NCBI RefSeq assembly: GCF_030287445.1
Contig: NZ_JASVWB010000002.1
Span: 6,944,001 to 7,008,000 of the forward strand
Reading direction: 5' to 3'
Source: Streptomyces sp. ALI-76-A
Lineage (GTDB): Bacteria > Actinomycetota > Actinomycetes > Streptomycetales > Streptomycetaceae
Length of the DNA: 64,000 nucleotides
In this document: positions 8,887 to 17,554 of the stretch, piece after piece
Layout of the letters: each line of letters opens with the position of its first letter
Numbering within the stretch: position 1 is the first letter of the stretch
Made by a program: the position numbers and the translations under genes
The notes under the pieces: model-generated
The model's database searches: none
What the model was told of the DNA's origin: nothing
The model's input: only the letters and a program-made list of their open reading frames with translations

Positions 8887-9516
8887 TCATCTGCGACGGG
8901 GGGACGCCAGCAGATAGCGGGCTCTCGTCCGCGGCTCCGTGTGCTCCCCCGCCTGCCAGCCCGCCTGCTCCAGCGTGGCCGCGCAGGCCCGCAGCCGCTC
9001 GGTGTCCGCCGCGTGCACGGCGACGGCCTCCGGCTGCGGGGTCGCGCGCACCCGGTACCCGTCGGTGCCGTTCCGCCCCGCCGGGCGGTGTCCGGCGGCC
9101 TCCAGGGCGAGCGCGGCGGCCTGCACCAGATGCGTACGCTCCCAGCCGCACGGCCGGTCCGTGGCACCGTCGGAATTGGTCATCCGGCGCAGCTCCAGCA
9201 TCCCCTGCCAGGCACTGTGCACCTCGCGCGTCCGGGATGGGCCGGCCTCGGGGGCGTCCGGTTCACCGCCCACCCGCGCGGCGAACACCCCGGACCCGGT
9301 GCTCTCCACGGGCGCCTCGGGCGCCGGTGCGACCTCCTCGCGCATCCGGTGCCCGGCCGGGGTCAGGAAGTGGTCGTGCGGCGGTCGCGGATGCCGGAAG
9401 GCGAGCCCCCGCTTGACCAGCGCCGCGAGCTGCGCGTCCGTTGCCCTGAGCCGCCCGGTGACGGGATCGGCGGCGTCGATGACACGCCGCTGCGCGGCGG
9501 TCGGCGGTCGGGTCAC
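8887..9516 (-). CDS. Conserved-type hypothetical protein, 209 aa
   Basis: I do not recognise this protein. The N-terminal 55 residues (AAQRRVIDAAD ... LAALVKRGLAF ... FLTPAGHRMREE) look like a winged-helix fold, including the typical LTPAG wing pattern. An acidic linker follows, then a second part with THLVQAAALALEAAGH and CAATLEQAGWQAGEHTEP, which resembles paired alpha/beta repeats. The start is GTG with a strong AAGGAG 8 nt upstream. It lies 112 nt downstream of the phosphatase gene on the same strand. A regulator or nucleic-acid-binding role is possible but unproven. Confidence 0.6.
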   Translation of the reverse strand: MTRPPTAAQRRVIDAADPVTGRLRATDAQLAALVKRGLAFRHPRPPHDHFLTPAGHRMREEVAPAPEAPVESTGSGVFAARVGGEPDAPEAGPSRTREVHSAWQGMLELRRMTNSDGATDRPCGWERTHLVQAAALALEAAGHRPAGRNGTDGYRVRATPQPEAVAVHAADTERLRACAATLEQAGWQAGEHTEPRTRARYLLASPRRR

Positions 9517-9628
9517 GGCGTGCTCCTTCCCGGTGCGCGGAGGACGCCGGAGCCTTCGCCCGGACCCCTCGCCCGGACCCCGAGTCCAGAACCCCGGGTC
9601 CAGAACCCCTCCGCCAGTACGTCCGAGA

Positions 9629-10228
9629 TTACGACGGAGGTCTGACATTCCACCCGGCGATCACCGGCCGCCCGTGCTCCGTGCCCAGCCGGCTCAGCGC
9701 GCCCGTCGCCAGCTGGAACAGCGCGCCGCCCGACGGCGGCAGACCGAGCCGGCGGGCCGTGAGGACGCGCAGGAAGTGGCCGTGCGCCACCAGGACCACA
9801 CAGCCCTCGGTGTTGGCGAACGCGGCGTCCACCTTGGCCAGCACACGGTCGGCGCGCTCCCCGACCTGCTCCGGGGTCTCCCCGGGGTGGTCCGGCGGGC
9901 CGGGCGTCACCCCGTCCGTGAACAGGAACCAGTCCGGCCGGGTGCGTTGGATCTCGACGGTGGTGATGCCCTCGTAGCCGCCGTAGTCCCACTCGTGCAG
10001 GTCCGCGTCCACCCGCACGTCGTGCAGTCCGATCAGCTCGGCCGTCTCGCGGGCCCGCTGCGACGGGCTGACGAACGCGGCCCCGATCCGGTGCGAACGG
10101 ATCAGCGGCACCAGCCGGCGTGCCTCGGCACGGCCGCGCTCGGTCAGCGGGACGTCCGTCAGTCCGGTGTGCCGCCCCGATCGCGACCACTCGGTCTCAC
10201 CGTGCCGTACAAGAAAGAGATCACTCAT
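9629..10228 (-). CDS. Histidine phosphatase (phosphoglycerate-mutase-like)
   Basis: A 199-aa member of the histidine phosphatase superfamily. LVRHGETEWSRSGRHTGLTDVPLTERG carries the RHG nucleophile motif (RHGETEWS, then GRHTGLTDVPLTERG), SPSQRARETAEL supplies the second arginine, HEWDYGGYEG the acidic acid/base segment, and VAHGHFLRV the second histidine. Family members dephosphorylate sugars, nucleotides or cofactors; the substrate cannot be read from sequence. Its ATG lies 21 nt after the aminotransferase stop, so the two are co-transcribed. Confidence 0.9.
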   Translation of the reverse strand: MSDLFLVRHGETEWSRSGRHTGLTDVPLTERGRAEARRLVPLIRSHRIGAAFVSPSQRARETAELIGLHDVRVDADLHEWDYGGYEGITTVEIQRTRPDWFLFTDGVTPGPPDHPGETPEQVGERADRVLAKVDAAFANTEGCVVLVAHGHFLRVLTARRLGLPPSGGALFQLATGALSRLGTEHGRPVIAGWNVRPPS

Positions 10229-10249
10229 GCGGCCCAGGTTAGGAGACCG

Positions 10250-11458
10250 CTACTGCCGATAGCCGCTCAGGAACCGTCCGATCCGGCCGATCGCCGCCTC
10301 CAGGTCGTCCGCGTGCGGGAGGGTGAGGATGCGGAAGTGGTCCGGCGTCGGCCAGTTGAAGCCCGTGCCCTGGACGACCTGGATCTTCTCCCGCAGCAAC
10401 AGGTCCAGGACGAACTTCTCGTCGTCGTGGATCCTGTGCACCTTGGGGTCGAGGCGGGGGAAGGCGTACAGCGCGCCCTTCGGCTTCACGCACGACACGC
10501 CGGGGATCTCGTTGAGCTTCTCCCAGGCCACGGTGCGCTGTTCGTGCAGGCGCCCGCCGGGAGCCGTCAGCTCGCGGATGGACTGGCGGCCGCCGAGCGC
10601 GGCTTGGATGGCGTACTGGGCCGGCGCGTTGGCGCACAGCCGCATGGAGGCCAGCATGGTCAGGCCCTCCAGGTAGTTCCGCGCGTGCTGCCTGGGGCCG
10701 GTGATCACCAGCCAGCCCGAGCGGAAGCCCGCCACCCGGTAGGTCTTCGACAGGCCGCAGAAGGTCAGGACCACCAGGTCGGGGGCGAGGGCGGCGGCCG
10801 AGTGGTGGACGGCGTCGTCGTACAGGATCTGGTCGTAGATCTCGTCGGCGAGCACCATCAGGCCGTGCCGGCGGGCGAGGTCGAGGATGCCCTCGACGAT
10901 CTCCTTCGGGTAGACCGCGCCGGTGGGGTTGTTGGGGTTGATGATGACGACGGCCTTGGTGCGGTCGGTGATCTTCGCCGCCATGTCGTCCAGGTCCGGG
11001 TACCAGCCGGCCTGTTCGTCGCACAGGTAGTGGACGGCCTTCCCGCCCGCGAGCGTCGTCACCGCCGTCCACAGGGGGAAGTCCGGAGCGGGGATGAGGA
11101 TTTCGTCGCCGTCCTCGATGAGCGCCTGGACGGCCATCGACACCAGCTCGGAGACGCCGTTGCCGAGGAAGACGTCGTCGACGTCGACCTCCAGGCCGAG
11201 GGTCTGGTAGCGCTGGGCGACGGCCCGGCGGGCGGAGAGGACGCCGCGCGAGTCGGTGTAGCCGTGTGCCCGCGGCAGCATCCGGATCATGTCCTGGAGG
11301 ATCTCCTCCGGCGCCTCGAAGCCGAACAGGGCGGGGTTGCCGGTGTTCAGCCGGAGCACGCTGTGCCCCGCCTCCTCCAGCGCGTCGGCCTGCTCGATCA
11401 CCGGGCCGCGGATCTCGTAACAGACCTCGCTCAGCTTGTTCGACTGCCGGAACTCCAT
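10250..11458 (-). CDS. Class I aminotransferase, AlaA-like (glutamate-pyruvate type)
   Basis: A 402-aa PLP enzyme. LRLNTGNPALFGFEAP is the N-terminal signature of AlaA-type aminotransferases; NPNNPTGAVYP and ADEIYDQILYDD are PLP-contact segments, and GLSKTYRVAGFRSGWL carries the Schiff-base lysine. The likely reaction is alanine plus 2-oxoglutarate to pyruvate plus glutamate. It is divergent from an HxlR regulator across 86 bp that hold two tandem palindromes, suggesting regulation by that protein. Confidence 0.9.
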   Translation of the reverse strand: MEFRQSNKLSEVCYEIRGPVIEQADALEEAGHSVLRLNTGNPALFGFEAPEEILQDMIRMLPRAHGYTDSRGVLSARRAVAQRYQTLGLEVDVDDVFLGNGVSELVSMAVQALIEDGDEILIPAPDFPLWTAVTTLAGGKAVHYLCDEQAGWYPDLDDMAAKITDRTKAVVIINPNNPTGAVYPKEIVEGILDLARRHGLMVLADEIYDQILYDDAVHHSAAALAPDLVVLTFCGLSKTYRVAGFRSGWLVITGPRQHARNYLEGLTMLASMRLCANAPAQYAIQAALGGRQSIRELTAPGGRLHEQRTVAWEKLNEIPGVSCVKPKGALYAFPRLDPKVHRIHDDEKFVLDLLLREKIQVVQGTGFNWPTPDHFRILTLPHADDLEAAIGRIGRFLSGYRQ

Positions 11459-11487
11459 GCGCTTACGCCCCTCCGGTTCGTGTGATG

Positions 11488-11522
11488 CTTGGTTTTACCA
11501 AGTGTGAGCTTGGAAAGTCCAA
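11488..11522. promoter_or_regulatory. Two tandem palindromes 21 bp apart between the aminotransferase and hxlR-type gene
   Basis: CTTGGTTTTACCAAG (11488-11502) is a perfect 5-5-5 inverted repeat, and TTGGAAAGTCCAA (11510-11522) a perfect 5-3-5 one. The repeated CTTGG starts at 11488 and 11509, 21 bp apart, or two helical turns. The position in an 86-bp divergent promoter fits an autoregulatory operator of the HxlR protein. Confidence 0.6.
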
Positions 11523-11544
11523 CACATTGTCTAGACTGCGTCGC

Positions 11545-12171
11545 ATGTCACCTCGCCGAAGCTACGACCAGTACTGTTCCGCCGCCCGGGCGCTCGACGT
11601 GGTCGGCGACCGCTGGACGCTCCTGATCGTCCGGGAGTTGCTGGGCGGTCCGCGCCGCTACACCGACCTGCACGCCGACCTGCCGGGTGTCAGCACGGAC
11701 GTACTCGCCTCGCGGCTGAAGGACATGGAGCGCGACGGCCTGACGACCCGGCGCCGGCTGCCGCCGCCCGGCGCGGCGTACGTGTACGAACTCACGGCGC
11801 GCGGTGGGCAGTTGCTGCCCGTGCTCCAGGCCCTGGGGCACTGGGGGCAGGCCCGGCTGGGCGAGCGGCGGCCCACCGACGCCGTCCGCGCGCACTGGTT
11901 CGCGCTGCCGCTGCTGCGCTCCCTGGAGGGCGAGGGCCTCGTCGACGTACGGCTGGAGGAGGGGAACTTCCATCTGTACGTGGGCGCAGAGGAGGGGCCT
12001 GTGTACGGCGACGGGCCCGCCCCCCGGGAGCCGGACGCCCGGCTGGTCCTGGACACCGGCACCTGCACGGCGATCGGGCGGGGCGAGCTGAGCGTCCTGG
12101 AGGCGGTGCGGACCGGGCTGGTCGAGGTGACGGGTGACGGCGCGCCGGCGAAGGCGCTCAGGGAGGCGTGA
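11545..12171 (+). CDS. HxlR-family transcriptional regulator
   Basis: A 208-aa winged-helix regulator. CSAARALDVVGDRWTLLIVREL is the HxlR hallmark (C-x-(n)-GDRWT-L-I-REL), followed by GPRRYTDLHADLPGVSTDVL and LKDMERDGLTTRRRLPPP, the recognition helix and wing. The roughly 100 residues after the winged helix (about 100-205) form an extra domain that could sense a ligand. The ATG at 11545 is 25 nt after the second palindrome. It probably controls itself and the divergent aminotransferase-phosphatase pair. Confidence 0.88.
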   Translation: MSPRRSYDQYCSAARALDVVGDRWTLLIVRELLGGPRRYTDLHADLPGVSTDVLASRLKDMERDGLTTRRRLPPPGAAYVYELTARGGQLLPVLQALGHWGQARLGERRPTDAVRAHWFALPLLRSLEGEGLVDVRLEEGNFHLYVGAEEGPVYGDGPAPREPDARLVLDTGTCTAIGRGELSVLEAVRTGLVEVTGDGAPAKALREA

Positions 12172-12255
12172 GGCTCGCGGAGGCGTGGCGCTGGGGAGGC
12201 GTGAGGCGTCGGGAGGCGTGAACTCCACGGGAGTGACGTCCACGCAAGCGTGAAA

Positions 12256-12290
12256 CGGCAGGAGGCCCGCTCGCGGCGGGCCTCCTGCCG
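12256..12290. terminator. Bidirectional hairpin terminator
   Basis: CGGCAGGAGGCCCGC (12256-12270) and GCGGGCCTCCTGCCG (12276-12290) form a perfect 15-bp stem with a 5-nt loop between two convergent genes. Four copies of ggaggcgtg-like sequence at 12172-12230 precede it. Confidence 0.85.
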
Positions 12291-12295
12291 TCATG

Positions 12296-13093
12296 TCACG
12301 CTCCCGGCGGCACCCGTGCGGGCCGCCCCGACCCGCGGGTCAGCGTGTACCCGCCGACACCGGCGAGCGCGGCCAGCACACCGCCCACCGCGGTCCACAC
12401 CCACCGGTCGGACCACCAGCCGGAGGACCAGCCGTCGTCGGGGTCGACGCCGGACAGCACGGCGGTGTCGGACGCACCGTCCTCCTCCGCCTCCGAGGTG
12501 ACCGCGACGCCCGGGACCAGCGGCTCGGCCAGCGAGCCGTCCACCGCGGCCGAACCGCCGATGTCCTCGGAGCCGACCCGCACCTGCGCGTCGACCGGAA
12601 GGCCCAGGTCGGCGGTGGTGAGCCCGACGGCGGTCAGCCGGACGTAGTACGTCCCGGGCAGCGGGTCGTTCGCCCACTGCTCCGACCAGGCGCGGACCGT
12701 GCGCAGCGTGCACGCCAGCCGCACCGAGGCGGCGCCCGCCGCGGCGGTGCGGGTCTGCGCGCCGTACTGGCACGCCTGGCGCCGGCGCAGCCCGTCGTAC
12801 ACGTCGAGCTGCCAGGTCTCGACGGCGTGCGTCGCGGGCAGCTTCACCGTCGCCTCGACGGTGGGACGCTGTCCCGCGTCCGCCGGGAACGCCCAGTACA
12901 GGTAGTCGCCCGCGGACCCCTTCGCCGTGGCCGTCCGGCCCTGCTCGATCTCGGTGGCCGTGCGGAACGAGGTGCCGGCGGCGGTGGGCGCGTCGCCGTC
13001 CGCAGAGGGGGACGGCGACGCGTCGGCCGCCGCCGGGGCGACGGCCAGCCCGAGCATCAGCAGGGACGCGCTCAACACGCGAGTGATCCGCAT
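12296..13093 (-). CDS. Secreted/membrane-anchored protein partner of the VWA protein
   Basis: A 265-aa protein with a signal peptide (MRITRVLSASLLMLGLAVAP, cleavage near AAADA) and a C-terminal membrane segment (WVWTAVGGVLAALAGVGGYTL) with a short basic tail. The extracellular part resembles the C-terminal half of the upstream VWA protein (both have GDYLYW/RWYRVDVEPGQ-like strands and a late C-L-V/T strand), so both may share a jelly-roll domain. ATG overlaps the VWA stop (TGATG), indicating translational coupling. Function unknown; a surface complex with the VWA protein is the simplest reading. Confidence 0.7.
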   Translation of the reverse strand: MRITRVLSASLLMLGLAVAPAAADASPSPSADGDAPTAAGTSFRTATEIEQGRTATAKGSAGDYLYWAFPADAGQRPTVEATVKLPATHAVETWQLDVYDGLRRRQACQYGAQTRTAAAGAASVRLACTLRTVRAWSEQWANDPLPGTYYVRLTAVGLTTADLGLPVDAQVRVGSEDIGGSAAVDGSLAEPLVPGVAVTSEAEEDGASDTAVLSGVDPDDGWSSGWWSDRWVWTAVGGVLAALAGVGGYTLTRGSGRPARVPPGA

Positions 13094-14358
13094 CAGTTGG
13101 TCCTCCAGACCGCGAGCCGCCAGCGCGACAGCCAGCCCCAGACGAGACCGGCGAGGAAGCCGGTGAGGATCAGCGCGCCCAGCAGCCACCAGCCGCGACC
13201 GAGGCCGAAGGAGGCCACGTCGCTCGCGGGCGACGGCCCGTCCACGACGTCGACGGTCAGCTCCAGCGGCAGACCGGGTGTGGTCTTCACCCCGGAGGCC
13301 GCCGAGAAGGAGTGGGTGACCTGGAGGCACACGGTCTCGGCGGCGGCAGCGTCGTCGTCACCCTCCGCCTTCGGGTACCGCAGCCCCGTCGAGACCACGT
13401 CCGTCCGGCCGTCGCCCGCCGCCTCGCCGCGCACGATCTCCCGGCCGCGCGTCGTGACCGCCCGCAGCAGCACCCCGTAGGACGGGTTCACGGCCCGGTC
13501 GGCGCCCACGCTCACCGAGGCGCGCAGCTCCTGGCCGGGTTCCACGTCCACCCGGTACCAGCGCTGCCGCCCGAACTCCTCGCGGTCGGTGTACAGACCG
13601 GACTTCACGGCCGGCGCCGAGGCGCACGCGGTGGCCCCTTCCACCGCGACCGGTGTCACCACCGGATCGGCCGCCCGGTCCACCAACTGGTTGACCTTGT
13701 CGGTGAGTTCGTCGGTGTGCTCCACCGACGTGTAGGTGCCGCCGGTGGCCTCAGCGATGCAGCTGAGCTGCTGCCGCATCTTGGTGTTGGGGACCAGGCC
13801 GAGGGTGTCGACGGTCAGGCCGATGCCCTTCGCGGCGATCTCGCGGGCCACCTCGCACGGATCCAGCGGGGCGCAGGTGTCCTCGCCGTCGCTGATCAGC
13901 ACGATCCGCTTGGAGCCGGTGCCGCCGTCGAGGTCGTCGGCCGCCGCCAGCAGCGCCGGGCCGATCGGGGTCCAGCCGGTGGGGGAGAGGGTCGCCACCG
14001 CCGTCTTCGCCTCGGTGCGGTCCAGCGGGCCGACCGGGTAGAGCTGCGCGGTGTCCTTGCAGCCCGTCTTCTGGTCGTCGCCCGCGTAGTCGGCGCCCAG
14101 CGTCCGGATGCCGAGCTGGACCTCCTCGGGCGTCGCGTCCAGCACCTCGTTGAAGGCCTGCTTCGCCGCCGCCATCCGGGTGCCGCCGTCGATGTCCCGG
14201 GCCCGCATGGAACCGCTCACGTCGAGGACGAGGTCGACCTTGGGCGCGCTCTCGCCGGTGGGTTCACCGGCGAGAGCCGCGGCCGGGAAGACCAGCCCGG
14301 CCGTCAGGGCGGCGAGCAGGGCGCACACTCCCGCCGCCGGCCGTTTACGTGTGATCAT
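13093..14358 (-). CDS. Secreted von Willebrand factor A-domain protein with C-terminal membrane anchor
   Basis: A 421-aa protein: signal peptide (residues 1-30), VWA domain (about 40-225) with an intact MIDAS motif D46-x-S48-x-S50 in VLDVSGSM, the WTPIGPAL threonine and SDGEDTC aspartate, then a beta-rich region and a membrane segment (GWWLLGALILTGFLAGLVWGW) with a basic tail. The intact MIDAS suggests metal-dependent protein binding outside the membrane. The downstream gene overlaps its stop by one base. No transport or secretion genes accompany the pair. Confidence 0.82.
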   Translation of the reverse strand: MITRKRPAAGVCALLAALTAGLVFPAAALAGEPTGESAPKVDLVLDVSGSMRARDIDGGTRMAAAKQAFNEVLDATPEEVQLGIRTLGADYAGDDQKTGCKDTAQLYPVGPLDRTEAKTAVATLSPTGWTPIGPALLAAADDLDGGTGSKRIVLISDGEDTCAPLDPCEVAREIAAKGIGLTVDTLGLVPNTKMRQQLSCIAEATGGTYTSVEHTDELTDKVNQLVDRAADPVVTPVAVEGATACASAPAVKSGLYTDREEFGRQRWYRVDVEPGQELRASVSVGADRAVNPSYGVLLRAVTTRGREIVRGEAAGDGRTDVVSTGLRYPKAEGDDDAAAAETVCLQVTHSFSAASGVKTTPGLPLELTVDVVDGPSPASDVASFGLGRGWWLLGALILTGFLAGLVWGWLSRWRLAVWRTN

Positions 14359-14403
14359 CGGCGGATCCTATTGATCAGCGGTGCCGCGCTCCAAAACGGC
14401 CGT

Positions 14404-15909
14404 TCAGCGCAGGGGGTTGGGCAGCGCGGTCCACTGGTCGCCCGGCGTCCCCGGCGACAGCCGCATCAACGTCAACGCCTTGGCCGGCAGGGGCTGTTCA
14501 CGCAGCGCGGTGAGATCGGGCGTGCGCGGCAGCTCCCGTACGGCGCTCTCCAGCGCCCCGCCCAGCGCCGCCGCCGAACCCGCCGTGCCGGCGAGCGCCC
14601 CCGCCACCAGCGACCCGAACAGCTTGCGCCGCAAGGTGGTTTCGTCGTCCGTGACGATCCGGCCGGTCAGCTCCGGCACCGGGATGCCGTGCCGGGCCAG
14701 CCGGGCCGGGCTCACCCGGATGTCGGCGAGGTCCCGGTAGACCAGGCGCAGGGGAGCGCCGGCCGGGGACAGCACGACGAGCAGGTTCTGGCCGTGCGCC
14801 TCCAGGGCCACGCCCAGATCCAGCAGCCGCAGGCCCACGGTGAGGGCGAGCCGGGCGAACTCGGCGAGCCAGGCGGGGGAGTCGGGCAGCCCGGTGGCGG
14901 GCAGGGCGGCCACCGGCACCACGCGTTCACCGCTGCCCGGTGTGACGTGTGCCTGCGGCGACTCCCGCAACACCGCGGCCAGATCGGGGGAGTGGGCGGT
15001 GGCCGCGCCCAGGGTGCGGGTGACGTGCAGCAGACCGTCCAGGCGGGCGGCCAGCGTCCGGGCGAACTCCGACAGGGTCGCGGACAACCGGATCGAGTAC
15101 CCGGAGATGTCCCGCACCGACGAGGTGAGCCGGGCGCTCAGCGCGGTCTTGACGTGCGGACCGCCGTCGGGGACCGCCAGGGTGCGCAGGGACATCAGCG
15201 GGCGCGCGTCGAGACCGGTGTCGCACGTCCGCTTGAGCACGTGCTCCGCCTGCCACGGATGCACCGGCAGCAACAGCCTCCCCCCGTCGAGCAGTTCGTC
15301 CGGCCAGACGCCCGTCACCAGGCACTCGCCCGCCGTGACCGGCAGCAGCCCCAGCCGCACCAGCGGCCGGTGCTCGGGCCCGTAGGCGAGCTGCTCGGCC
15401 ACCGAGAAGCCGGGCCGGGCACGGCAGCCCGGGTGGTACGGGTGCCCGTCGACCACCCGCTGCTCCCACTCCCAGTCCTCGCGCGGCCACCCCGTCGGGC
15501 GCGGCTGGTCCTGCCCGGCCCGGGAGAGCGCCAACGAGGCGACACTGTGCCCGAGTTCGGCGGCGAAGTCCGTGGCGTGCGGTACGACGAGGTCGGTCAT
15601 CAGCCGGGCCGGATCGTCGTACGACACGTCGTCGAGCCGTACGGCGGTGACGTACGCGGTCGTGGCGTACGGGTCCGGACGCGGACCGCGCAGCCGCCGG
15701 CCGTCCGCCAGGCGCAGGGTGACCTCGTCCGGGCCGGCCGTGCGGTCCGTGAGCCATGGGAACGGCTCATGGGTCAGCGCACGCCACAGGCGGGTCAGGA
15801 CGGCGGCGCGGGCACCGGGCAGTTCGGCCGAGTAGCGCGGCACGAGTCCGGGGCGTACGGCGGCCAGTTCCTCGGCGACCTCGGCCTCGGCGGTGGGGGG
15901 ACGGTGCAC
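14404..15909 (-). CDS. IucA/IucC-family siderophore synthetase (NIS synthetase)
   Basis: An ATP-dependent NRPS-independent siderophore synthetase, about 501 aa, joining a carboxylate to an amine or hydroxyl. Family motifs: LLPVHPWQAEH (HPWQ), KTALSARLTSSVRDISGYS (the ATP-binding KT.LS...T...R pattern), ALEAHGQNLLV (the EAHxQN motif) and LVYRDLADIRV. It ends TALPNPLR, the usual NIS terminus. A GTG at 15942 lies upstream in frame, but GAGGAG precedes the GTG at 15909, so I prefer the latter. It is divergent from a second NIS synthetase, with no decarboxylase, monooxygenase or siderophore transporter beside them. Confidence 0.9.
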   Translation of the reverse strand: MHRPPTAEAEVAEELAAVRPGLVPRYSAELPGARAAVLTRLWRALTHEPFPWLTDRTAGPDEVTLRLADGRRLRGPRPDPYATTAYVTAVRLDDVSYDDPARLMTDLVVPHATDFAAELGHSVASLALSRAGQDQPRPTGWPREDWEWEQRVVDGHPYHPGCRARPGFSVAEQLAYGPEHRPLVRLGLLPVTAGECLVTGVWPDELLDGGRLLLPVHPWQAEHVLKRTCDTGLDARPLMSLRTLAVPDGGPHVKTALSARLTSSVRDISGYSIRLSATLSEFARTLAARLDGLLHVTRTLGAATAHSPDLAAVLRESPQAHVTPGSGERVVPVAALPATGLPDSPAWLAEFARLALTVGLRLLDLGVALEAHGQNLLVVLSPAGAPLRLVYRDLADIRVSPARLARHGIPVPELTGRIVTDDETTLRRKLFGSLVAGALAGTAGSAAALGGALESAVRELPRTPDLTALREQPLPAKALTLMRLSPGTPGDQWTALPNPLR

Positions 15910-16001
15910 GGTCGGGCTCCTCGGGTACGGATGGGGTGTCACGACAGGTGGTGACTACAGACATACTGATCGTCTCCGCCCGAACGGACCGCAGAGAACG
16001 A

Positions 16002-17549
16002 ATGGAACGCGTGGATCCCTTCCCCCCGACCGCCGCCGATGACGCCGCCCCCCGCGCCGACATCGCGGCCCGCGCCGACGCCTACGCGGCGGCGCCCCTC
16101 CTCAACTGCCTGCTGAGGGAGGTGGCCGAGCCCGTTCCGTACCCCGCCGGACCCGCCGGACCCGCCGGACCCGCCGGACACCGGGTGTACCGGCTGCCCG
16201 GGGGCAGACTGCTGCGGGTGCGCGGCGCGCGGCGACCCGCCGGGCCCGAGGTGTACACGGACGGCGGCTGGCGGCCCGTCGGCCACCCCGAACTCGTCAA
16301 ACTCGTCGCCGAGGAACTGGTCCGGCACACCGGGCTGTCCAACCCCGACCTGCCCCCGGAGATGATCGACAGCCGGGACGCGGTCGCCGCGCTGCTCGCC
16401 GCCCGGGCCCGGGCGACACCGCCCGACGACCCGTATCTGCGCTCCGAGCAGTCCCTGATCACGGGCCATCCCCACCACCCGGCCCCCAAGGCCCGCGGCG
16501 GCGGGCCGGTCGCCGGCTGGCTGCCCTACGCGCCCGAGGCGTACGCCCGCTTCCCGCTGACGCTGCTCGGAGTGCGCGAGGACGCGGTCGTCGAGGAGGG
16601 CGACACCTCGGCCCTCGACGCGCTCGGCGCGGCCCCGCCCGGCTACCGCCTGCTGCCCGCCCATCCCTGGCAGCTCGACCTGACCGCCCGCGATCTCGCC
16701 CCGGCCTTCACCGACGGACGCCTGATCCGGCTCGGCGCGACGGACTTCGAGGCCTGGCCGACGGCCGCGGTCCGCACGCTGTACGCGCCCACCCGTGACC
16801 TCTTCCTGAAGTTCAGCCTCGACGTGCGCATCACCAACGACATCCGTCGGCTGTGGCGCCACGACCTGGACCGACTACACCGGACGGACGCGGCGGCCCG
16901 CCGGGCCCTCACGGCGGTCGACGGTCCGGCGCACTGGCTGAGCGACACCGGCTACCGCACCGCGGACTTCGCCTTCGAGGAACTCGCCGTCCTGGTCCGC
17001 GAGGGGCTGCGCGACCGGCTGGTGCCCGGCGCGACCCCGCTGCTCGCCGCCGGGCTGGTCGAGGGCTTCGACGGCAGCCCCCTCGACGGCACCGCCGATC
17101 CGGCGGGCTGGTGGGCGGCCTACCTGGCCCAGGTGGTGCCGCCCGCGCTCGCGGCCTTCGCCGACCACGGCGTCGTCCTCGAAGCACACCTCCAGAACAC
17201 GCTGGTCGCGGTCGACGCCGCCGGCACACCCGTGCAGGCGCTGTTCCGGGACGCCGAGGGCGTGAAGCTGCTGCCGGAGGTGTCCCGCGAGGCCGGCTGG
17301 GAACGGCTCGTGTACTGCCTGGTCGTCAACCACCTGATCGAGGTCGGAGCGGCCCTGGCCGAACGCCACCCGGGCCTCGACCCCTGGCCCGCCGTCCGCC
17401 GCGAGCTGTCCCGGCACGACCTCCCCGAGATCGCCGCCCTGCTCGCCTCGCCCACCCTCCCCGGCAAGACGAACCTGCTGCTGCGCTGGACCGGCGCGGA
17501 CGGCGCCGACGCCCGCTACCGGTCCCTGCCCAACCCCCTCACGGGGTGA
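16002..17549 (+). CDS. IucA/IucC-family siderophore synthetase (NIS synthetase), second of a divergent pair
   Basis: About 515 aa with all NIS landmarks: LLPAHPWQLDL, FLKFSLDVRITNDIRRL (ATP-binding K-S-R-T-N pattern), VLEAHLQNTLV and LFRDAEGVKLL, ending YRSLPNPLTG. Near residue 48 a short PAG-PAG-PAG-PAG repeat is encoded by four direct copies of cccgccgga. The ATG at 16002 has only a weak purine-rich AGAG upstream; GTG at 16011 is an alternative. NIS pairs usually act in sequence on the same scaffold (for example citrate or a dicarboxylate); the product is unknown. Confidence 0.9.
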   Translation: MERVDPFPPTAADDAAPRADIAARADAYAAAPLLNCLLREVAEPVPYPAGPAGPAGPAGHRVYRLPGGRLLRVRGARRPAGPEVYTDGGWRPVGHPELVKLVAEELVRHTGLSNPDLPPEMIDSRDAVAALLAARARATPPDDPYLRSEQSLITGHPHHPAPKARGGGPVAGWLPYAPEAYARFPLTLLGVREDAVVEEGDTSALDALGAAPPGYRLLPAHPWQLDLTARDLAPAFTDGRLIRLGATDFEAWPTAAVRTLYAPTRDLFLKFSLDVRITNDIRRLWRHDLDRLHRTDAAARRALTAVDGPAHWLSDTGYRTADFAFEELAVLVREGLRDRLVPGATPLLAAGLVEGFDGSPLDGTADPAGWWAAYLAQVVPPALAAFADHGVVLEAHLQNTLVAVDAAGTPVQALFRDAEGVKLLPEVSREAGWERLVYCLVVNHLIEVGAALAERHPGLDPWPAVRRELSRHDLPEIAALLASPTLPGKTNLLLRWTGADGADARYRSLPNPLTG

Positions 17550-17554
17550 GAACC

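Noticed and set aside
15910..16001. Iron box (DmdR/IdeR type) between the NIS genes
   Set aside because: No TTAGG-N-CCTAA-like sequence is present; only GTCAC-N8-GTGAC was found, which does not match.
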